Notes under the pieces: generated by a model
The model's input: only the letters and a program-made list of their open reading frames with translations
What the model was told of the DNA's origin: nothing
Databases searched by the model: none
Shown: positions 58,969-64,000 of the stretch, piece by piece
How the letters are laid out: every line of letters begins with the position of its first letter
Numbering within the stretch: the stretch's first letter is position 1
Translations under genes and position numbers: made by a program
Assembly: GCA_946902985.2 (NCBI GenBank)
Contig: OX336388.2
Coordinates: 135,729,846 to 135,793,845, forward strand
Length of the DNA stretch: 64,000 bases
Reading direction: 5' to 3'
Source of the DNA: Meconema thalassinum
Taxonomy: Eukaryota; Arthropoda; Insecta; Orthoptera; Tettigoniidae

Positions 58969-60085
58969 CTGGGGACACAAAGCGTATTCAATAAGCAGAA
59001 GAACCAGGCAGTAGTCTTTAAATGAACTATGTGGAAAAGTGAAACATAAAGTCATCGTTTTGGATTAAGCCGTTTTTGTAATATCAAAGATAAATGAAAC
59101 GTTTCTTTACAGCACAGGAAGGGGGCCAACATGTTGTTCTCGACATCAAATATGTTTATATGTACAGTATGTTATATACACTTATAGCGCCACATATTTC
59201 AACACGCTATGACAGCGATATCCATTCCTTGTCCTTGATTCGCGGTAGAGTCTAGTTAGTTTTTTATTATTATTATTGAGGTTTTAAGGGGCGGAACTAC
59301 GAGGTCATCTGCCCCTATCGGTAGAGTCTACTACAGCCAATATATATTCTGACACGTAAACCACATAGTATTATCCCTCCCTATATTATTCTGCTAAGGT
59401 CCCATTCAAGCTTTGTATCGAAAATAAGAATCAATCTTCACATATGGGGTACCTACAGGTTCAGCATACCCCAATGCGTAAGCGAAACGCACTCACTTAT
59501 TCTTTAAAAGCCTCACAATTAAATAAATACCTTAAAACATGTATATTTACAATGAAATAATGTCAGAATGCAACACGGTAACCATGGTAACAGAATCTCA
59601 CAGGTCCATCTATTTCTGTAAGACGCAATGCAATTCCAATTATTATATTACTGTGAAAGTTTCCAGACGGTTATAAGATTATCACGGAACCGAATTAAGC
59701 TGTAACATTCATCAATACATACAGTATAATGCGCTTAAGGGAATCAAGGGGCACTCTAGAATTTTTTCACGCAATTTTCACGTGTGAGTGTGGTACGAAA
59801 GGTATTTTTCACTCGACTATAAAGGGTCTCCGAAAACCACATTTAAAGGCCCTTAAATTAACAGTGTCTGTGATATTCCCAGAAAACTAACTTCGCTCTG
59901 ATATACCTATGAAGGAATGACAAACCCCTAACCACTGAACCAGTAGCTGAATTGATAAAGTCCGATTATTCATACCAAGGATAAATCAGTCATAGCATTC
60001 ATGATTGAGATTTTGCTAAGTGTACTCTTTACAACTAGAATATTCGCGGGCGAAGCCGCGACGGGTAACGCTAGTTTATATTACT
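58969..60085. other. Region upstream of the CRAL-TRIO start codon
   Basis: Probably a 5' intron. An interspersed fragment GGGGCGGAACTACGAGGTCA lies near 59290. No exon or promoter can be assigned. Confidence 0.4.
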
Positions 60086-62512
60086 ACAGTAAAACCTGCC
60101 TAAAGCGGAACGCAATCGTTCCGGATTTATTTTTCCGTTTTCGCAGGTTTCCGTTTTACAAAGGTTTGAGTTTTTAAGAGACAAAATGCACTACAGAAAA
60201 GTACTGTATTATCGCATAGGATTACTATGAAATAATTTGAGTTTTTCCCACTTTAAACAACACAATTCTTTAGCCTGACATTTGTTTTTCTCGAGTTCTT
60301 CGATAACTTTAATGTTCTCCTCCAGTGTAAGTGTCGTATGTTAAGAAGTCATTGTCACTTAATTACAGTACATAACTAATAGGATTTTTTATTATGGATA
60401 CTCGAGTTTAGGCCTCAATTACAACCAAACCAACAGACCTATTGAAAAATGAGATAAACCAATATTTTCCTTGTTTAATTCTGCGTTAGACTATATAAGC
60501 CAATTATTTTCAAGTTTATTAATTATTTATTTATTTGTGGTTGTATGAAAAAATGTCCGTGTTTTTGACGTCTTTTCTAGGAACCGCTCACTTAAAACTG
60601 TATACATGGAAAACTACTTGGCTGAGGGTAATGAAATTTTTATGTGTGATAGGCACAAGTATTGGTAGTGCAAATCTCAAGTTTCATTTTTTTTTTGCAA
60701 CTACCTGTTAAAAATTTCTTATACTTTTTCTGACGTAACGTTTTCTCAGCCCAGGATAAACGTACAGCAGGCAACTTGGTCTCATTTTGAAGCTCTCATT
60801 CGTGATTATCGGAAACTACGACCACTGTAAACGTACAGTGTGTTGAGGAATTTATGAAGAGTAATATTAATGGGAGGTTTTGTGCGTTCAGGCCCGTGCG
60901 AGTAAAAGCGAGCGGACTTGTGGTTTCCTTTCAACCTTTTATTTTCTTTCCTCGTACAAATTTAATTTTCCATCACCTTTTTCACATAAGGGCTTTAGAC
61001 CTTCAATGGCAGGTTTAAAAGTGGTTTGTTTTCCTAATTTGGAAATGTCAGACTGCACAATTTTTACATGGGCTATCTGCATTATTTACATAATATCTTT
61101 ACAATATGTAATTCAGTCAGTATTCTTCGTCTGAAGAATGGCTCTGTTCCGATTAATCAGAACTGCTGGCATTCATGTTAATTATGACCTGCTCGAAATG
61201 AGGGACATTTTCAGACAGGCCATCTATCTCCCAGTAGTGGTCTTCAATTGTTTTAGCTTGTTTAGTACATTGTTTCCAGAGTTCAGGAGCAACGGTAAGC
61301 AAGGCTTATCGGCATAAAACATTCATTGCTTCCATACTTCTACCATTTTGTAATATGTTAGCGCAAGTTCGCCCTCAGACAATGGTGGTCACTGAGGCAT
61401 TTGGATGTCATGTGATGTGGCCTATAAGTAGTACACAGGAAGACTGAAAATAGCATGTGGACATAGCCAGGTGACTCGCATTCCATTACACAACTGCCCG
61501 GCAACGCTGCACTCGAATTCACCGGCTCGCTCGCTTTTACTCGCACGGACCGGAACGCGCAAAACCTAGCATTAATATTACTCTTCATAAATTCCTCAAC
61601 ACACTGTACGTTTACAGTGGTCGTAGTTTCCGATAATCACGAATGAGAGCTTCAAAATGAGACCAAGTTTCCTGCTGTACGTTTATCCTGGGCTGAGAAA
61701 ACGTTACGTCAGAAAAAGTATAAGAATTTTTTAACGGGTAGTTCAAAAAAATTGAAACTTGAGATTTGCACTACCAATACTTGTGCCTATCACATATAAA
61801 AATTGCATTAACCTCAGCCAGGTAGTTTTCCATGTATATAGTTTTAAGTGAGCGGTTCCAAGAAAAGACGTCAAAAACACGGACAATTTTTTATACAACC
61901 ACAAATAAATAAATAATTAATAAACTTGAAAATAATTGGCTTATATAGTCTAACGCAGAATTAAACAAGGAAAATATTGGTATAACTCGTTTTGCAATAG
62001 GTCTGTTGGTTTGGTTGTAATTAAGGCCTAAACTCGAGTATCCATAATAAAAAAAATCCGATAAATATGCAGTGCACAGTAAAAAGAACCCCTTTGAAGA
62101 TTTCTCCAGTTCTCTGTTTTCTTCTGCTCCTACTTCTACTCTCATTTGCCAGAAGGAAACTGTGTGTATCACAAGAGGGTTGGAGGAAGTAATGGTACAG
62201 ATGTTGTGAAATGTAGCAAACCTGCTGCGTCCCTGAGAAAAAGTTAGAATTAATGTTTCCTAGGACTTCGGTGCAAGTACAGTCGCACCCAAACTTTAGT
62301 ACACAGCTTTCTATTATGGATAAGATAATCCGTCCTAGTCGGGTTATTTACGCCTACAGTTCCGGAATTTCTTTCCGTTTCCGCATTAGGCAGTTTTCCG
62401 GTTTAGAGTGTCATTTTACATAGGAAATACCTCCTTTCCGAATATTTCTTTCCGTTTGTCCAAGTTTCCGGTACATAAAGGGGCCGGTTTAAGCAGTTTT
62501 TACTTTAGTAGA
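60086..62512. mobile_element. Long inverted-repeat element, pogo-like ends
   Basis: Arms of about 540 bp (60381-60914 and 61527-62065) are about 90% identical by eye, for example CGTCTTTTCTAGGAACCGCT / AGCGGTTCCAAGAAAAGACG. Further out, CTACAGTAAAACCTGCCTAA at 60086 pairs loosely with the complement of the sequence ending 62512, resembling pogo-type ends. No transposase is present. Confidence 0.6.
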
Positions 62513-62872
62513 TAATGTATTTTTGGCCAAGGGACAGATGTAGGAATCCGTAACCAATGAACTGGCCTCTTTGTTGTGGAAGCTTGCAATAAAACGTGTT
62601 GTGTAATTCGTAATAATTTTCTTTTATAAAATATGCATTATGTGTATTTATAAGTTACGAGTGCCTCCACGTTGACAGCCAACACTTAACCTATGTACAA
62701 CAGTGTTTGCAAGTACTAAAATTATTTTAAATATTGATGTAATTTAATTTATTTAAAGCACTAGGAAAATAATAATTCTCCACCCAATCTTATCATGTCG
62801 ACCGCCTGAAAAGCTTCTAATAATAGAGTAGCTAGGCAACACTGAAACATAGCTTCTAATATTTCAATATAT
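62513..62872. other. AT-rich spacer
   Basis: About 360 bp in which I see no gene or recognisable repeat. Confidence 0.5.
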
Positions 62873-62873
62873 A

Positions 62874-63709
62874 AGTTGCGTTCAAAAAGTAACGAGCCGG
62901 AGGCTGGAATGCGCAAACCGGTGACGACACCGGCTAATCGTGGCGTGTGTAACGCGGTGTGTTTCCGAACAGAGCGTGGAAGGTCACAGCCCGTCGCTAG
63001 AGGGCACGCGTGCACGTCACGTGACGATACAAAGCGAGCAGCAGCATGCATCAATCGTCCAACGCTGCCTGTCACATTGTAAACAGTGACGTGGAGGCGT
63101 CAAACGAAGAGCAAAGAGGTGTTGTTCGGTTTCTGACGGCGGAAGGAGTAGGGGGAACGGACATTCATCGCCGAATGTCACAAGTGTACGGCGAACACTG
63201 CATGTCCCTTGCAAGGGTCAAGGCGTGGCACAAGCGCTTCAGGGAAGGACGGGTGTCGTTAGACGATGATGCCCGATCTGGTGCACCCCCTTGCATTACC
63301 GATGACAACGTCCAGCTGGTTGATGCACTCATTACCCAGGACCGCCAAGTGACAGTGAACGCCATAGCCGCCGTGGTTGCTCCACGACCTCATACGGCCA
63401 ACACAGTCGCGGCACTCCTGCAGAAATTCAAATGGGTTCTCGGCCACTCTCCATACAGTCCAGACCTCTCTTCCTGTGATTACGCCATGTTTGGTCCCCT
63501 GAAAAGGGCTCTGTGGGACCAACGATTCACCTCGGACACCGACGTCCAGCTGTACGTGCGGAACTGGTTCACATCGCAGCCCAGGGAATTTTATGAGACA
63601 ATCATTCACCGCCTCGTGTCACAGTGGGACAAGTGCCTCAACAGCCAGGGCCAATACTTCTAACATACAGGTAATTATGCCTCCGGCTCGTTACTTTTTG
63701 AACGCACCT
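62874..63709 (+). mobile_element. Internally deleted mariner element
   Basis: 836 bp with inverted ends GTTCAAAAAGTAACGAGCCGG / its complement (about 30 bp, outer bases AGTTGCG and AGGTGCG) next to TA. Full mariners are about 1.3 kb. Confidence 0.85.
63046..63663 (+). pseudogene. Mariner transposase with in-frame internal deletion
   Basis: 205 codons open throughout. The helix-turn-helix part (GVVRFLTAEGVGGTDIHRRM, RVKAWHKRFREGR, DDDARSGAPP) is joined at about residues 105-115 to the C-terminal part (HSPYSPDLSSCDYAMFGPLK). The first two catalytic aspartates and the block between them are lost, so it cannot transpose DNA but could still bind the ends. Confidence 0.85.
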
Positions 63710-63764
63710 TATAGTTTACTTGATTTGAACGGAATATGGAAAAACAGAATTAATTGGCGACGAC

Positions 63765-63960
63765 TAAAAGATTTCCACAAAGATGGTCTGGGTTCGATTC
63801 CCGGCTCTGTCATCAATTTCAATCTAAGTAACTTATGAGGTTGGTCAACCTGTAGAGGACAGCTAGGAAAAGTGGTGAGTGGTGGGTTCATATCCTACTC
63901 TTGGCTATCGTTGAAGTGGTTTTGCGTGGTTTCCCAAAGTAAATTCAAATCCCTGCTGCC
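63765..63960 (+). mobile_element. SINE fragment related to family D
   Basis: GGTTCGATTCCCGGCTCTGT and GTGGTTTTGCGTGGTTTCCC match the head and body of the 35259-35754 SINE; the copy is decayed and runs towards the window end. Confidence 0.6.
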
Positions 63961-64000
63961 TTCTTCCAAACACACGCATTGGTACTGTCACTATAATAAC

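Larger units (their letters stand above)
56219..58826 (-). other. Intron between CRAL-TRIO exons 1 and 2
   Basis: 2.6 kb containing a SINE (56481-56863), a reverse SINE fragment (about 57580-57750), a fragment of the palindromic MITE family (about 57850-57905), a tRNA-like SINE head (58258-58330) and a 78-bp tandem repeat (58442-58720). Confidence 0.8.

Noticed and set aside
58801..59055. 84-codon ORF taken as a complete protein
   Set aside because: It is CRAL-TRIO exon 1 plus read-through into flanking introns.
60880..61134. 84-codon ORF in the inverted-repeat element
   Set aside because: Compositionally AT-rich with no domain; lies across the arm/centre border.

Overview
This window is eukaryotic nuclear DNA, almost certainly from an insect with a large, repeat-rich genome. 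The evidence is a spliced CRAL-TRIO lipid-binding gene with insect-like protein sequence and very long introns, many tRNA-derived SINEs, several LINE families, Tc1/mariner and hAT elements, and a Maverick/Polinton. A polyneopteran such as an orthopteran or stick insect is a guess from intron size and repeat style; the species cannot be read from the sequence.

Host gene: five coding exons on the minus strand (58827-58968, 56059-56218, 45553-45814, 23807-23917, 1502-1607) join in consistent phase with GT/AG borders. They encode about 260 residues of an alpha-tocopherol-transfer-protein/CRAL-TRIO-like protein. The start codon is in the window; the C-terminal exon must lie beyond the left edge. 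Almost everything else from 1608 to 58826 is intronic, and nearly all of it is transposable elements.

The main object is a complete Maverick/Polinton of 17,134 bp at 6577-23710 in the last visible intron. It has terminal inverted repeats of about 1.58-1.60 kb, AG...CT ends and a perfect 6-bp target duplication (AGTATC at 6571-6576 and 23711-23716). Its right end lies 96 bp from the splice donor of host exon 4. Left to right it carries an integrase with a chromodomain, a DUF8207-like protein and a packaging ATPase (all minus strand); a fibre-like repeat protein, a basic membrane-active-like protein, an adenain-type protease, a single-jelly-roll minor capsid protein, a 62-codon ORF, a double-jelly-roll major capsid protein, a BIR (IAP-like) protein, two unknown ORFs and a phospholipase A2 protein (all plus strand); then a protein-primed DNA polymerase B (minus strand). 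Genes for insertion, replication, packaging, proteolytic maturation and capsid building all look open, so this is a young adintovirus-like provirus/transposon. The one irregular gene is the protease, which lacks a usable ATG for its full domain and sits between an A15 and a T8 homopolymer.

Other elements: an intact Tc1-like transposon (25869-27333); two copies of one LINE family (about 4720-5808 and 27944-31000); several LINE remnants; an LTR-retrotransposon remnant; at least five SINE families, six of whose copies have 10-15 bp target duplications; five non-autonomous hAT-like elements with exact 8-bp duplications; an internally deleted mariner; a 2.4 kb inverted-repeat element; minisatellites; and a large family of internally repetitive elements built from units carrying a CGCCATGTTGGAT-like motif. 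No tRNA, rRNA, CRISPR array or bacterial operon is present.
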